Source: HGM13006 sp964527315 (lineage in GTDB: Bacteria; Bacillota; Clostridia; Oscillospirales; Oscillospiraceae). Taken from it: a DNA stretch of 21,979 bases. The stretch spans positions 1-21,979 of the forward strand of contig CAZGOQ010000027.1 of assembly GCA_964527315.1 (NCBI GenBank), read 5' to 3'. The first letter of the stretch is position 1, and every line of letters starts with the position of its first letter. Below the pieces are notes generated by a model, which saw only the letters and a list, made by a program, of their open reading frames with translations, was not told the origin of the DNA and searched no databases. Of the stretch, positions 6,890-15,781 are shown in pieces. Position numbers and translations under genes: made by a program.

Positions 6890-8524
6890 TTACAGCCGCC
6901 CCGTCAGCCGTATAAACCGCATAATCAAAACCGTTCCTTCGATCCGGCTCAGTGCGCTCCGGGGTCTCAGAGTTCCGTCCTGATAGCCGCTGATCATCCC
7001 CATCGCCTGAGCAATCTCCAATTCCCTCCGGGCAAAGCTGATCTGATCAACGTCCGTATAGTTCAATGCTCCGCCGCTTTGCCGTCTGTCCTGCTCCGGC
7101 AGGGAACGCACCAGCATCGCAATAAATTCCTCCCGCGTGATCGCCGCGTTCGGCGCAAATTCTGTTTCTGTCCTCCCCTGGATCAGGCCGCTATACACGG
7201 CCCAGTTGACGGCATTCCCATACCAGGCATCTGCCGGTACATCTGCAAAACCGGCGCTCCTATGCTCCATGGTCTGATCCTCAACGGCTCTTTTCAGCAT
7301 AACCGCCGCCATGGCTCTGGTAAAGGGCGTATCTCCCTCAAAGCAGATCTTCGTCGTTCCCGTTACAATGCCCAGTTCCGCCGCCTCCATCACATCCTCC
7401 TGATACCAGGCGTCCGGCGAAATATCGCAGAAGCGATCCCCTTCAAACAGCGCATATACCGTGACGTTTGCATCCGCGACCCGACAAAAAACGCTTTCCC
7501 GGCTCAACATTGCACCGTTCGAATCATACCAGCCTACAAAGTCATGGCCCTCAACGGATAGCGCCTTTAACACCGCCTCTGTGCCATAGGGATAGGTTCC
7601 TGCGCCAGTAACGCTGCCGGAACGGGACGCCTTTACACGGATGGTGCAGACTTTCTGAAACAGCGCTGTCAATCTGGTATGCTCTGTAACGGAAAAGCGG
7701 TAAGTCTGCGCTTTGGAAACCAGATTGCCGCAGCTGTCATACCAGCCCGCAAAGGAGTATCCCTCCATCGGCAACGCAGTCAGGGATGCCTCTGTTCCGG
7801 TCACATAGTCCTTTGCACCGGAAACAGTTCCGCCGCCCTCTGTTTGAATCTCAATACGAACCATTCTGGACGGTTCCCCGCTGTCTGAGGATCGGTATTG
7901 CGGCCGCAGAATCCGCGCAATGTATTGGTCATTGGCGCTTTTGGTAACTTCTGAGACTGTTCGTTTGAGCAGCGTTTTTTCCGTTCCCTGATTTCCTCCA
8001 ATGTACGTGATTTCATCTGTTTCCGAATCGTACCATACCACAATCGCCACATGGTCCAGCACATAGCCATCCCAATCAAAGAAGATAATGTCGCCCGGCA
8101 GCGCATCCCGCACAGCAACCGGAACCGCGCCGCAGGACTGCGTCATATATGTATAAAGGTATGGTACATAAGCCCTTCCGGAAAATTCCCATGGAACGAT
8201 ACTGGAGGGAACGCCGGCCGCGTGGGCAATGTCCGTCACAAAGTTGGCGCACCACTCCTCCGTATATCCCAGATCCGCGCCGTTTAATCCTATCTGCTGT
8301 CGAACGATCTGAACCATTCTCTGATTTTCCGCCGTCCGCAGCGGTTCCCCAGTGGAAATAAAATTCTGATATTTGGTCTGCGCCAGCTTTGGCGATGCGG
8401 TCATACTGCCGTTTCCGGTCCCCAAAAGCAAGGCATTTTCCTCGTCGGCAGCATACCCAACCGTAAATAACACATTGCAGTTCAGTGTCAGCACAAGCAG
8501 CAGGCATACAACTTTCTGTAGCAC
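6890..8524 (-). CDS. Secreted CHAP-domain protein with InlB-like repeats and SLH domains
   Basis: A surface protein of about 544 aa, probably a cell-wall amidase or endopeptidase. Numbering from the in-frame TTG at 8530: signal peptide 1-27 (cleavage near VGYA|AD), CHAP domain about 70-210 with catalytic C94 in EEWCANF and H160 in VLDHVAIV, two InlB-B/Listeria-Bacteroides-like repeats at 225-292 and 294-363 (each with FxGWYDS), and three SLH motifs (about 366-420, 426-485, 488-546) that bind secondary cell wall polymer. The SLH motifs show the usual FxDVxxxAWY and ITREEF patterns. Start: GAGGA lies right against the TTG at 8530 but at 7-8 nt from the GTG at 8524, so GTG is preferred. Monocistronic, with its own promoter. 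Confidence 0.88.
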   Translation of the reverse strand: MLQKVVCLLLVLTLNCNVLFTVGYAADEENALLLGTGNGSMTASPKLAQTKYQNFISTGEPLRTAENQRMVQIVRQQIGLNGADLGYTEEWCANFVTDIAHAAGVPSSIVPWEFSGRAYVPYLYTYMTQSCGAVPVAVRDALPGDIIFFDWDGYVLDHVAIVVWYDSETDEITYIGGNQGTEKTLLKRTVSEVTKSANDQYIARILRPQYRSSDSGEPSRMVRIEIQTEGGGTVSGAKDYVTGTEASLTALPMEGYSFAGWYDSCGNLVSKAQTYRFSVTEHTRLTALFQKVCTIRVKASRSGSVTGAGTYPYGTEAVLKALSVEGHDFVGWYDSNGAMLSRESVFCRVADANVTVYALFEGDRFCDISPDAWYQEDVMEAAELGIVTGTTKICFEGDTPFTRAMAAVMLKRAVEDQTMEHRSAGFADVPADAWYGNAVNWAVYSGLIQGRTETEFAPNAAITREEFIAMLVRSLPEQDRRQSGGALNYTDVDQISFARRELEIAQAMGMISGYQDGTLRPRSALSRIEGTVLIMRFIRLTGRL

Positions 8525-8557
8525 TTCCAATTCCTCTTTTCCGTTTTATGGGTTCAG

Positions 8558-8586
8558 ATTATACCACAGAAAAATGGCAAAAGCAA
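8558..8586 (-). promoter_or_regulatory. Promoter of the CHAP-SLH gene
   Basis: On the minus strand TTGCTT (8581-8586), 17 nt, perfect TATAAT (8558-8563), about 34 nt before the GTG start. Confidence 0.7.
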
Positions 8587-8669
8587 TGAAATTCCAGATA
8601 TTTTGTCGATTCCCGTCTGACGCTTCACACAATTGTTCACAATTTTTCAGAAAATTTAAAAAACAGCTA

Positions 8670-8763
8670 TTCCATTTTGATTGGTATATGATACAATAGC
8701 TTCACTCAGCAAACGTGTCGGCGAGAGTTTGGTGAAGCATGTGTCTGTGATACAATAACTTCA
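8670..8763 (+). promoter_or_regulatory. Tandem promoter-like direct repeats upstream of ytvI
   Basis: The sequence GATACAATA-(G/A)-CTTCA occurs at 8690-8704 and 8749-8763. Each copy offers a TACAAT -10 box (8692-8697 and 8751-8756); possible -35 boxes are TTCCAT (8670-8675, 16-nt spacer) and TTGGTG (8729-8734, 16-nt spacer). Between them a stem-loop forms from GCTTCAC/GTGAAGC (8699-8705 with 8732-8738) stacked on CAAAC/GTTTG (8710-8714 with 8727-8731). Confidence 0.45.
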
Positions 8764-8868
8764 AATCGTTAATTATAACATCTTTGCGCTCCAATGTAAG
8801 CGCATAAATTGACGATCGCGCCGTCAACTTCATCATATGACCAATATACCGAAATTGAGGTGACACAA

Positions 8869-10047
8869 ATGGAGCAAACTATCTCTCTGAAGCAGCTGCT
8901 GCTGCGAATTGCCCTCCGGCTGATCCTGATTGTAGCCGTCCTGCTGTTCCTGATTCTGCTGCTACCGCCGTTGCTGAAGCTGTTTCTGCCCTTTGTGCTG
9001 TCCTACGTCGCAGCTTCTGTGCTGGCGCCGCTGGTGCGAAAGATGGCAAAAAAGGCGGGTAAAGTTTGGAATTTCTGGTCTATGTTCTTTGTCGTGCTGC
9101 TCCTGCTGGCCGCCACCGGAATTCTGGTCTATGCGGGATACTATTTATTCTCCCAGATCGCGGATCTGATCGGCAGCTGGAGCACCATCCAGACTGATGT
9201 GACCGACACCATCAACAATCTTTCCAGTCTTCTTGACCGCAAAGTCCATTTACCATCTCCGGAGTTGGAGGAATATCTGATAGATATTCTGCAAAGTATT
9301 CTGGATTGGGTCCGGAATCAGGTCTCCTCCTGGGCGCCCAATGTCGTTACCGGCGTTGGCAGTTTCACCACCGGGCTTGCCAGCTTTGTCGTCTCTCTGC
9401 TGTTCTCTATTGTCGGCGCTTATTTCATGACGGCGGACTATCCATCTTTGAAGAACAAACTGATCAAGTGGGTGCCGGATATCATCCATCCTCATATGCG
9501 CCACTTGAAGAATGCAATGGGTTCGGCCATGTTCGGCTATCTGCGGGCACAGCTGATCCTCTCCGGCGCGGTGGCATTGATCATCTTTCTGGCGCTGTTG
9601 ATATATGGTCAGTCCTATTCTATTCTGATTGCATTGGCCTGCGGCATCATTGATCTTGTTCCGTTTTTCGGGAGCGGCGTCGTTCTGGTCCCCTGGGCGA
9701 TCATCATGCTGATTTTTGGAAATTATAAAAAAGCGCTGTTCCTTCTGATTTTAGCTCTGATGCTGTTTTTGTTCCGGAAACTGGCGGAACCAAAGATAGT
9801 TGGCAACCAGACCGGTCTTAGTCCGCTGCTCAGCCTGATCAGTATTTATGTGGGCATGAAGCTGGGCGGCGTGCTGGGCATGGTCCTCTGCCCTGTGGCA
9901 TGCATGATTCTCATTGGCCTTTATGGCATGGGCTTTTTCGACCCAACCATTCAGGATTTCAAGATGATCCTCCGCCGCCTGCTCTCTGCGGCGAAGATCG
10001 ACATACCGGAGGAAGAATCCTCCGAATCCCGGTCAGATTCCGAGTAG
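8869..10047 (+). CDS. ytvI: AI-2E family permease, YtvI-like sporulation membrane protein
   Basis: 392 aa, seven or eight membrane helices: two near the N-terminus (about 13-55), one at 70-95, then after a soluble region (100-180) a series to about 360. The AI-2E/PerM family is shown by 'LRAQLILSG', 'GIIDLVPFFGSGVVLVPWAI' and the C-terminal 'AEPKIVGNQTGLSPLLSLISIYVGMKLGG', which fit the YtvI branch. YtvI of Bacillus is made in sporulation; its transported substrate is not known. GAGGTGA lies 5 nt before the ATG at 8869; an upstream in-frame ATG at 8809 has no ribosome binding site. The tail is acidic and serine-rich. A terminator follows directly. Confidence 0.8.
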   Translation: MEQTISLKQLLLRIALRLILIVAVLLFLILLLPPLLKLFLPFVLSYVAASVLAPLVRKMAKKAGKVWNFWSMFFVVLLLLAATGILVYAGYYLFSQIADLIGSWSTIQTDVTDTINNLSSLLDRKVHLPSPELEEYLIDILQSILDWVRNQVSSWAPNVVTGVGSFTTGLASFVVSLLFSIVGAYFMTADYPSLKNKLIKWVPDIIHPHMRHLKNAMGSAMFGYLRAQLILSGAVALIIFLALLIYGQSYSILIALACGIIDLVPFFGSGVVLVPWAIIMLIFGNYKKALFLLILALMLFLFRKLAEPKIVGNQTGLSPLLSLISIYVGMKLGGVLGMVLCPVACMILIGLYGMGFFDPTIQDFKMILRRLLSAAKIDIPEEESSESRSDSE

Positions 10048-10060
10048 CCCCACATAGCCA

Positions 10061-10089
10061 AAAAGGCACAGCAATCCGCTGTGCCTTTT
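10061..10089 (+). terminator. Terminator behind ytvI
   Basis: A 12-bp stem (10061-10072 with 10078-10089), loop AATCC, ending in four T and then ACT; GC-rich core GGCACAGC. Confidence 0.85.
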
Positions 10090-10117
10090 ACTAGGTCAAA
10101 TTTTACATCTTTTACAA

Positions 10118-10146
10118 TTCCATTTATTCATTTCCTGTGGTATACT
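10118..10146 (+). promoter_or_regulatory. Promoter of the BMP-fusion gene
   Basis: TTCCAT (10118-10123), 17 nt, TATACT (10141-10146), 39 nt before the ATG. Confidence 0.5.
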
Positions 10147-10185
10147 AACGATAAAGCTTTCTAAAATGCTCTTGGAGGGATCGTC

Positions 10186-11957
10186 ATGGAAGATTATGAC
10201 AGCAGCAGCAATTATAAGCAGGCCAGGGCCATGGGCCGCCGCTTTGTTTCAGAACATAGCAATTCCAGTACCAGAGGCTATCTGTATATTCTGGACGATT
10301 TACTGGGCAGCGTAGAGATCACCGGAGAGGTCAATTTAGGCACCACTGAAATTCCGATCAATAAGATCCTTGGTACACGCACTGCTGCCCGGAGCAATGC
10401 CTTCGCAGGAAACTTTATGCCTTTGCTGCCAGAAAATACGGAATTCGGCGCAAAATGGACAAAACTCTATGAATCCCATATCCGAGAAGGCATTCGGGAA
10501 CCCATCAAGGTCTATGAATATATCAACCGCTACTTTGTACAGGAGGGCAACAAACGGGTCAGCGTCCTGAAATATCTGGGTGCCGTCGGCATTGAGGCCA
10601 AAGTCACCCGTTTGATCCCCAAGCGGGATGAGCGGAATAAGATGATCTCCATTTATTATGAATTTTTGGACTTTGACCGGATGGCCACCTTTGATAATCT
10701 GTGGTTTTCTCATCATGGCAGCTTTACCCAGCTGATAAACCTGATCGAAGCATGGAAAGAGGAACACCCGGAGACGGAAACCCCAACGGCGGAACTGCTG
10801 AACACCAGCTTTAAATCCTTTCGGGTCTGCTATAAGGAAGCGGGCTTCGGCAGCCTTCCCATTACCTCCGGGGACGCGTTCCTGGAATATTTGAATGTCT
10901 ATGGTTTTTCCCCTGAGCGGAGCCTTTCTGAATTACGGGAGCAGGTCAAAAGCTGCGAAGCACAGTTTAAGCTGGTTTCTGTCAAGGATCCGGATACCGT
11001 CAATACAGTAGAGCGCAAATTTGAACCTGTCCGAAACTCCCTCTCCTTCTTCTCCAAAAAGCCAAGAAAACTCAAAGTCGCATTTGCCTTTGAATCCACC
11101 CCGGAGCACTGCCTTTGGACCTATGATCACGATGTAGCCCGGCGGCGGCTGGAGCGCACCATGGGAGATAAAATATCGGTGTTGACCCGCTATCATGTCC
11201 CCGGCGGTGAAAGTTCCTATGATGCTCTCTCCGAGTTGATGCGTGAGGAACCGGACATCCTATTCGCAACCAGCCCCAATATGTCCACCGGCGCCCTGCG
11301 GCTCTCCATCGAAAACCCGGACACCGCGATTTTAAACTGCGATTTCGCCCAGCCGAAAAAGAACATTATGACCTACTATGCAAAGTTCTATGAAGCGGCG
11401 TTTTTAATGGGCGTCATGGCCGGTTCCATGACCCGAACCGGTCTGGTGGGCTACACCACTACCATGGCCACCCATCCAGGCGCAACCTTCAACCTCAACG
11501 CTTTTGCCCTGGGCGCCCGACTGGTCAATCCCGCAGTGCAGGTAATCAATGTCAACCTTTACCGGGTAGATCCTTCGGATTATTATCATATGACTGCCCG
11601 CAGAGCGCTGACCGACAAAGGTGTGGACATCGCTATGTGCATTCACCAGCCTCATACGCCTCTGGTTCGAAAGGGCTTTCCCGGCGTCTATGCGCAACTC
11701 TATCTCTTAAAGCAGGGCAGCGGGCATCCCAGTGAATGCATCGGCGCGGCGGCGGTAGACTGGTCGGTATTCTATAACGAGCTGATCGGCGACAGTTTTA
11801 CTTCCAAAAATTCCATTCTGGACATCTCTCGCAGCGGCGAGGACAGTTCCGTCCACTTTGGCTGGGGCTTGAATACCGGCATTCTGGATGTTCTGGGCGT
11901 GGATTCCTTCATGGGCCACAACGCCATCCGTCTTTTGAATATTTTCAAGGATCTGAT
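10186..11957 (+). CDS. Cytosolic ParB-like / BMP (PnrA-like) substrate-binding fusion, 3' end in gap
   Basis: 590 residues are readable before the run of N. There is no signal peptide or lipobox: the N-terminus is polar. Residues about 45-133 resemble the ParB/sulfiredoxin-type fold: a strand 'EIPINKI', a long helical stretch, 'EPIKVYEYINRYFVQEGNKRVSVLKYLGA', where EGNKRVSVLK parallels the GxxRxxA box of ParB-like domains. Residues 130-290 are a linker domain of unknown fold. Residues about 294-590 are a BMP/PnrA-type periplasmic-binding fold (KLKVAFAFES; DILFATSPNMSTGAL; NIMTYYAKFYEAAFLMGVMAGSMTRTGLVGY), the family that binds purine nucleosides as lipoproteins. Here it must act in the cytoplasm, perhaps as a ligand sensor (inference). 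GGAGGG precedes the ATG by 7 nt. Confidence 0.8.
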
Positions 11958-12057
11958 NNNNNNNNNNNNNNNNNNNNNNNNNNNNNNNNNNNNNNNNNNN
12001 NNNNNNNNNNNNNNNNNNNNNNNNNNNNNNNNNNNNNNNNNNNNNNNNNNNNNNNNN
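11958..12057. other. Assembly gap (100 N)
   Basis: Exactly 100 N, the conventional placeholder for a scaffold join of unknown length. It removes the end of the BMP fusion and the start of the AEC transporter; an ORF that appears to read across it joins two different frames and is not real. Confidence 0.99.
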
Positions 12058-12059
12058 AC

Positions 12060-12908
12060 GGTTTTACCTCTGTGGCCGACAAGCTGGTCTTTCGCGTGGC
12101 CCTTCCGGTCCAATTATTCCGCGATATTGCCACTATGGACATCCGCTCTGATTTTTCTCTTAAATTTGTGCTTTTTTGCATGGCGGCAACGACAATTATG
12201 TTCGCCGTCTGCTGGCTACTGGGCAAGCTGTTTTTAAAAAGCGGACCGATGATCGGTGCTTTTGCGCAGGCCTCCGCCCGTGGCTCTGCCGCGATCCTGG
12301 GCATTGCCTTTGTCGAAAACATTTATGGCAGTTCCGGCATGACGCCAATGATGATCGTGGCGGCTGTCCCGTTGTTCAATATCTATTCCGTGATCATCTT
12401 GACCGTCAGTTCCGCATCCGGAAAACTGGACGCCGCGCTGATTTGGGAAACCCTGAAGAGTGTGGTCACCAACCCCATCATTCTTGGAATTGCCGTGGGA
12501 ATGGTATGGAGCCTGCTTTCTCTCCCCTATCCGGTCATTTTGAGCAAATCCGTCTCCTATGTAGCTTCCATTGCTACCCCTCTGGCGCTTCTGGTGCTGG
12601 GGGCCTCTTTCCGTGGCCGGGAGGCACTGCAAAAAATCAAGCCCACCATTGCCGCTTCTTTTTTAAAGCTGGTTGCCATTCCAGCCGTAATGTTCCCGGC
12701 CGCCATTGCAATGGGTTTCCGGGACAGCGAACTGGTGGCCATCATGATCATGCTCTCCTCTCCTACCACTGTGACCTGCTACATTATGGCAAAGAATATG
12801 GGCGGAGATGAAACGCTTTCTGCCTCCGTTGTCATGGTTACAACGGTGCTTTCCAGCATCACACTGACTTTGTTGGTATTTCTCATGCGGGCCATGGGTT
12901 ACATATAA
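12060..12908 (+). CDS. AEC (auxin efflux carrier) family transporter, 5' end in gap
   Basis: 282 residues are visible, starting in frame with GFTSVADKLVFRVALPVQLF, which is the second helix region of the AEC fold; about 25-35 N-terminal residues are missing in the gap. Eight or nine membrane helices follow. Family features are 'SARGSAAILGIAF', 'TNPIILGIAVGMVWSLL', 'VASIATPLALLVLGASF' and 'SSPTTVTCYIMAKNMGGDETLSA'. AEC proteins of Firmicutes export or take up dicarboxylates such as malate; the substrate here is unknown. A GTG at 12072 is in frame but would cut into the helix and is not the start. It lies 17 nt before the MFS gene, so both are probably cotranscribed. Confidence 0.88.
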   Translation, partial: GFTSVADKLVFRVALPVQLFRDIATMDIRSDFSLKFVLFCMAATTIMFAVCWLLGKLFLKSGPMIGAFAQASARGSAAILGIAFVENIYGSSGMTPMMIVAAVPLFNIYSVIILTVSSASGKLDAALIWETLKSVVTNPIILGIAVGMVWSLLSLPYPVILSKSVSYVASIATPLALLVLGASFRGREALQKIKPTIAASFLKLVAIPAVMFPAAIAMGFRDSELVAIMIMLSSPTTVTCYIMAKNMGGDETLSASVVMVTTVLSSITLTLLVFLMRAMGYI

Positions 12909-12925
12909 TTTTCGGAGGGAACTTT

Positions 12926-14128
12926 ATGAAATCCATTCATCGAACCAAATATGTTGTCATCGGAACCCTGATGATGCTTTTTTTGGGTTCCATCTATGCG
13001 TGGAGTTATTTTAAATCCGCCATTAGCCTGGAATTCCCCATGTGGAATCAGAAGCAGCTGAGCCTGACCTTCACCATTATGATGATCCTGTTCGCATTGG
13101 GTGGGCTTTTGGGCGGCCAGCTTTCCAAAACAATTTCCAGAAGAACGCTGTCTATTGTCTCCGGCCTACTGGTATGCGTTGGATTTATCGGAGTCTCTCT
13201 GCTACCCAAACATAACGATTCCATGGCGTTGATTTGCATGTACATCTTCTATGGCGTCTGCACCGGCTTCGGCGTCGGCATTGGCTACAATGTAGTACTC
13301 GCCGGGGTCAATAGCTGGTTCCCGGACAAGGACGGCCTGATCTCCGGGATCCTGCTGACAGGCTTTGGCCTTGGCAGCCTGATTCTGGGGAATATTGCGG
13401 ATGTTTTGATCGGCCGGCTGGATCTTTTTGTGACCTTCCGGATCCTCGGCATTGCCAGCGCCGTGGTGGTGATCGGCGGCGCACTGCTTTTGGAACCTCC
13501 TACGGAAGATACGCCGCTACCCCTTGCCAAAAAGAAGGACGCAGCTGTCGGTGAACGGGATTACTCTCCCCAAGAGATGGTTCGCCGCCCCACCTTCTGG
13601 TTGTACTTTATCTGGAATCTCTGTATGAGTGCCACCGGTATGCTGGTCATCAACAACGCAGCGTCCATTGCGGTTTATTTCGGTGTCGCCGCCACCGTAG
13701 GTCTGTTCGTATCCATTTTCAACAGCGTGGGACGACTGTTTATCGGCTGGTCTATGGATCATGTGGGTTGGAAAGGCACCATGTTCATTGATAACGGCGT
13801 CATCATTCTTTCCGGTATTCTAATGGTGCTGGGGAACGCCGCTGGTCTGTTCCCTCTTGTTCTGATTGGTATGCTGCTGGCCGGCATCTGTTATGGCGGT
13901 GGCGTGACCATCCAGGCATCTCTTGTCCGCAGCTTTTATGGAAATAAGCACTATGCAGTTAATTTCTCCACCTGCAACCTCGTCTCTATTCCTGCGGCCA
14001 TAATCGGTCCTATGATTTCCGCCGCTTTGGTGGATCGGGCCGGCGGCGCGTTTGGACCCACCTTTTTCATGGTCATTGTTATGGGTCTGATCTCTCTGGT
14101 TGTAAACTTCCTGATCCGAAAGCCATAA
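12926..14128 (+). CDS. OFA-type MFS transporter (oxalate/formate antiporter family)
   Basis: 400 aa, 12 membrane helices in two halves separated by a charged loop (about 190-215, KKKDAAVGERDYSPQEMVRRPTFW). The N-terminal helix 'LGSIYAWSYFKSAI' and 'GFGVGIGYNVVLAGVNSWFPDKDGLISGILLTGFGLGS' are the signatures of the oxalate:formate/lactate (OFA) branch of the major facilitator superfamily. The C-terminal half carries 'SIFNSVGRLFIGWSMDHVG'. It likely moves a small monocarboxylate or oxalate; the exact substrate cannot be read. GGAGGG lies 7 nt before the ATG. Together with the AEC gene it forms an organic-anion transport pair. Confidence 0.87.
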   Translation: MKSIHRTKYVVIGTLMMLFLGSIYAWSYFKSAISLEFPMWNQKQLSLTFTIMMILFALGGLLGGQLSKTISRRTLSIVSGLLVCVGFIGVSLLPKHNDSMALICMYIFYGVCTGFGVGIGYNVVLAGVNSWFPDKDGLISGILLTGFGLGSLILGNIADVLIGRLDLFVTFRILGIASAVVVIGGALLLEPPTEDTPLPLAKKKDAAVGERDYSPQEMVRRPTFWLYFIWNLCMSATGMLVINNAASIAVYFGVAATVGLFVSIFNSVGRLFIGWSMDHVGWKGTMFIDNGVIILSGILMVLGNAAGLFPLVLIGMLLAGICYGGGVTIQASLVRSFYGNKHYAVNFSTCNLVSIPAAIIGPMISAALVDRAGGAFGPTFFMVIVMGLISLVVNFLIRKP

Positions 14129-14149
14129 GAAAAATCAAAAAAGGCAGAA

Positions 14150-14188
14150 AAGGGCGCACTGCAAAATGCGATTTTGCAGTGCGCCCTT
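14150..14188. repeat. GGGCGC-type palindrome, copy 2 / terminator between convergent genes
   Basis: A perfect 18-bp stem (14150-14167 with 14171-14188) around GCG. On the minus strand it is followed by TTTCTGCCTTTTTTG, so it can terminate the DUF4340 operon; on the plus strand only two T follow. Related to the palindrome at 2430-2466. Confidence 0.8.
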
Positions 14189-14245
14189 CAGTCTGTCAAA
14201 AAGTATCACAGGGACTTTTTTCACAATCTCCTTTTCAGGATAAAA

Positions 14246-15781
14246 TCAGTCGAAATTGAACTCCAATTCATCTCCGGCCAGTACATAAGTCAAAGAATTT
14301 TCCAGACTGGTGAGACTCTTCTTATTGCAGTAGTATTCCAACTCGCCATCCAGACGCAGCGCATACTTTCGATCGCTGATGGGGATCAACTCCAGCGTAT
14401 GCGTCTCATCGCCGTCTAAGTGTATTGTAATGGACGCATAGACTTCCTCGTCCTGACATGCCTCTTTTTCTTCTTCTGTCAGGCTGTCGATGATGCGGAA
14501 GTACAAGCAGCGAATAAACAACCGGCGGACATTGGTCTCGATAATCTCCATGCCGTTGAGCATACCCTTGACGCCATCAGTATCATTGCCAGCGGCATTC
14601 TGCTTTACATAGTGCTCCACTTCCAGATCAAATACCTCGTCGTCAATGGTGATGTCGATACGTTCCAGGTCCTCAATATTATAGGTCCAAATGGTACGAA
14701 GCATAAACTGCACATAATTCTGTCCCATCCAGGCCATGGCCGAGGAGGAACAGGTCAAAAGTGTATTCGTTCCCTCCAGCATACAATACATATAGTCGGA
14801 ATTGGGGCAGGTCTTTCCCACCAGCAGATGCACCTCATTGCCAAGCGTATCGGACATTTCCAGCTTTGCCGGCTTGTCCAATCCATATTCCTTATAATCC
14901 GCTTCTGTAATGTCCTCAATAATGCTGCCAAGGGCCAACGTTGACACCACATCAAGAATATTGGACTGGATGGTATTGGTATTGCCGGAAACCTGATAGG
15001 GCTCCAGCATAACATACTTGCTCTCTTCCGTATTATATTCGTTGCTCAAATCCTCGTCCAGCAGGATCTCAATGACACTGCCGTCCCGCTCCGTAGTCCT
15101 GACCCAGTTGATGTAGGTATAAACATCCTCATCTTCATAGGTTGGAAACAGGGTGATATCCCGGTATTCAATGGGACGACGGACCAGCAGGGAATCCACA
15201 TAGGAGCCGATCGTATATATGGTATTGGATTCAGAGGTCATACAGTAATACGCCTCATCTACCGGCGCCTGAGAACCGACAATAATGTCGATCCGGGTCC
15301 CATCGTTATAGTACGTCTCGATTACTGCCGTCGGCTCATCCAGACCATATATGCTCAGATCTTCAGCATCCTCCTCCACCTGCGCAGTGGCGGTGATGGA
15401 AGAAAGGGTATAAAGCATGGAACGGAACATGGAGGAATCATAGTCAAACTCTCCGGCATCCGGCTCGACATCATAGTCATAAGAGATGCTGCCGGATTCA
15501 TTTTCCGTCCGGCTGACTTTCACGTCCATTGCTTCCGAAGCATAGGCATAAGCAGTATCCTCGTCCACCTGACGTTCCGTCGGGACCACCACAAAGCGAT
15601 CCAGGTCGTCTGCGGCTCGATTCACAATATAGACTGTCTCCGTTTTCACCTGCTCCGTGCTATCCTCTGCCGAGGAGGATTCCTCTGTGGACGCGCTGGG
15701 AAGATGAATCAAAATCACAGACGCCACGATAAAGGCCAGAAGTACAACACCCGCAATGATAATGGTTTTCAGGCTCTTCAT
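14246..15781 (-). CDS. DUF4340 domain protein
   Basis: 511 aa, last gene of the four-gene ABC operon. One N-terminal membrane helix (about 6-27) is followed by a serine/glutamate-rich linker and a long, very acidic extracytoplasmic region in which DUF4340 segments recur ('LDRFVVVPTE', 'YGLDEPTAVIETYYNDGTRIDIIVGSQ' and again 'YGLDKPAKLEMSDTLGNEVHLLVGK'). DUF4340 proteins are typically encoded directly behind GldG-like proteins and are assumed to be part of the same envelope complex; no activity is known. Its ATG overlaps the GldG-like stop as TAATG, with AAAGGAGA about 10 nt upstream, so translation is coupled. Confidence 0.88.
   Translation of the reverse strand: MKSLKTIIIAGVVLLAFIVASVILIHLPSASTEESSSAEDSTEQVKTETVYIVNRAADDLDRFVVVPTERQVDEDTAYAYASEAMDVKVSRTENESGSISYDYDVEPDAGEFDYDSSMFRSMLYTLSSITATAQVEEDAEDLSIYGLDEPTAVIETYYNDGTRIDIIVGSQAPVDEAYYCMTSESNTIYTIGSYVDSLLVRRPIEYRDITLFPTYEDEDVYTYINWVRTTERDGSVIEILLDEDLSNEYNTEESKYVMLEPYQVSGNTNTIQSNILDVVSTLALGSIIEDITEADYKEYGLDKPAKLEMSDTLGNEVHLLVGKTCPNSDYMYCMLEGTNTLLTCSSSAMAWMGQNYVQFMLRTIWTYNIEDLERIDITIDDEVFDLEVEHYVKQNAAGNDTDGVKGMLNGMEIIETNVRRLFIRCLYFRIIDSLTEEEKEACQDEEVYASITIHLDGDETHTLELIPISDRKYALRLDGELEYYCNKKSLTSLENSLTYVLAGDELEFNFD

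Larger units (their letters stand above)
8525..8868. other. Intergenic region between the SLH gene and ytvI
   Basis: 344 nt without a gene. It holds the SLH-gene promoter on the left, then AT-rich sequence, and from 8670 the tandem promoter-like repeats and hairpins of the ytvI leader. Small hairpins are at 8787-8803 (GCGCT/AGCGC) and about 8808-8827 (TTGACG/CGTCAA). No known riboswitch consensus was recognised. Confidence 0.6.

Noticed and set aside
8699..8738. Stem-loop as a known riboswitch
   Set aside because: No consensus of a riboswitch class was recognised, and the nearest start site would lie inside the stem.
10186..12237. Single long frame reading across the run of N
   Set aside because: The N run is a placeholder; after it this frame gives non-family residues while another frame continues the AEC transporter.
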